Under the pieces are notes generated by a model. It had not been told where the DNA came from and did no database searches. It worked only from the letters and a program-made list of their open reading frames with translations. Shown in pieces: positions 6,555 through 6,899 of a DNA stretch of 6,899 bases. The DNA is taken from NCBI GenBank assembly GCA_964424545.1, contig CAYRJN010000201.1, positions 1-6,899 of the forward strand, given 5' to 3'. The DNA is from JAUVIB01 sp964424545. Its GTDB lineage: Bacteria; Calditrichota; Calditrichia; Calditrichales; Calditrichaceae. A program made the translations under genes and the position numbers. The number at the start of each line of letters is the position of its first letter. Position 1 is the first letter of the stretch.

Positions 6555-6782
6555 TTATAATCCATAGCCGAATTGCAAAAATAATATATTGTATTGCGCT
6601 TCAATTTTATCGGGTGTTTTATTTGCGGCCATTTCATTGCGCATGCCATAAGTGTAGAACGGCGTAAAAGCGGTCGTTGAAACAATTTTCAACAAACCTT
6701 TCCTTATAACAATTGATTTGTTTTCAGTAAATGACTTTCTCTGATTATCGGGAATCGTTGTCGACCGATAGTCCACAGCCAT
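6555..6782 (-). CDS. Small hypothetical protein, start uncertain, possibly a gene remnant
   Basis: I do not recognise this protein. The frame gives 75 residues from ATG 6782, ending in NILFLQFGYGL. It is open further back to position 6866, adding codons for a hydrophobic FLGVAVVGVSG stretch just before the ATG. The true N-terminus may therefore include a membrane or signal segment. However, no ATG, GTG or TTG in frame lies upstream, and ATG 6782 has no visible ribosome binding site. No clear promoter follows the terminator at 6837-6874, and readthrough from the upstream gene would have to pass that stem. Codon use resembles the neighbours, and the shared terminator at 6509-6545 has a T-run in this direction, which favours a real or recently real gene. 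A 5'-truncated relic of an exported or membrane protein is the main alternative. Confidence 0.4.
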   Translation of the reverse strand: MAVDYRSTTIPDNQRKSFTENKSIVIRKGLLKIVSTTAFTPFYTYGMRNEMAANKTPDKIEAQYNILFLQFGYGL

Positions 6783-6836
6783 ACCCGAAACACCGACGAC
6801 GGCAACACCGAGAAAAACTTTTTCGTTATTTGGAAT

Positions 6837-6874
6837 AAAAATAATCCGACGAACAATTACGTCGGATTATTTTT
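6837..6874. terminator. Long-stem bidirectional intrinsic terminator
   Basis: A perfect 15-base stem (6837-6851 with 6860-6874) encloses an 8-base loop. Its outer pairs are A/T runs and its core is CCGACG/CGTCGG, so both strands end in a T-run. It begins four bases past the minus-strand stop at 6878, which makes it the terminator of the gene entering from the right edge. Confidence 0.88.
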
Positions 6875-6877
6875 GAA

Positions 6878-6899
6878 CTATGCTTCTTTTTCTTCGATA
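6878..6899 (-). CDS. C-terminal tail of a minus-strand gene (5' part beyond window)
   Basis: Six codons (IEEKEA) and a TAG at 6880-6878 are visible on the minus strand, immediately followed by a strong terminator stem. A charged EEKEA tail is typical of a cytosolic protein end, but nothing about identity can be read. The terminator four bases downstream is the main support for this frame over the other minus-strand frame, which stops at TAA 6869-6867 inside the stem. Confidence 0.5.

Overview
The window looks like a contig segment from an uncultured, AT-rich, Gram-negative bacterium. Two genes begin with lipoprotein-type signal peptides and one with a Tat signal, which implies an envelope with lipoprotein and Tat export. 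Three genes have strong AGGAGG-type Shine-Dalgarno sequences, and at least one promoter is sigma70-like. Classical Bacteroidota mostly lack both traits. The protein set (Tat-exported glycosylasparaginase, about 940-residue fused M16 peptidase lipoprotein, choice-of-anchor-H-like lipoprotein) would fit another member of the FCB group, such as Calditrichota or a relative. That placement is inference, not proof.

Layout. Positions 1-650 (minus) hold the N-terminal 216 codons of a secreted lipoprotein that runs off the left edge. A 714-base divergent intergenic region follows. It holds a small inverted-repeat element, a consensus-like promoter, a set of competing hairpins, and a second, better placed promoter. 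Positions 1365-2393 (+) encode a Tat-exported N4-(beta-N-acetylglucosaminyl)-L-asparaginase-type Ntn-hydrolase. Immediately downstream is a ten-N assembly gap (2416-2425) that removes the start of a DMT/EamA-family transporter (2426-3208). The two genes are close enough to be one transcription unit. A 450-base noncoding stretch then carries four short hairpins, one of them terminator-like, and the promoter region of the next gene. Positions 3659-6472 (+) encode a full-length two-half M16 zinc-peptidase lipoprotein. A bidirectional terminator separates it from a small convergent minus-strand reading frame (6555-6782) of unknown function and doubtful start. A very long (15-bp) terminator stem follows, and the last seven codons of another minus-strand gene enter from the right edge.

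The three well-defined products share a theme of exported protein or glycopeptide breakdown: a peptidase lipoprotein in the envelope, an exported hydrolase that could release aspartate from glycosylated asparagine, and a small-molecule permease. This link is suggested only by proximity and compartment. I see no phage, transposase, CRISPR array, tRNA or rRNA, and no clear novel multi-gene system. The most unusual signals are the mutually exclusive hairpins at 993-1068 and the hairpin cluster at 3316-3523.
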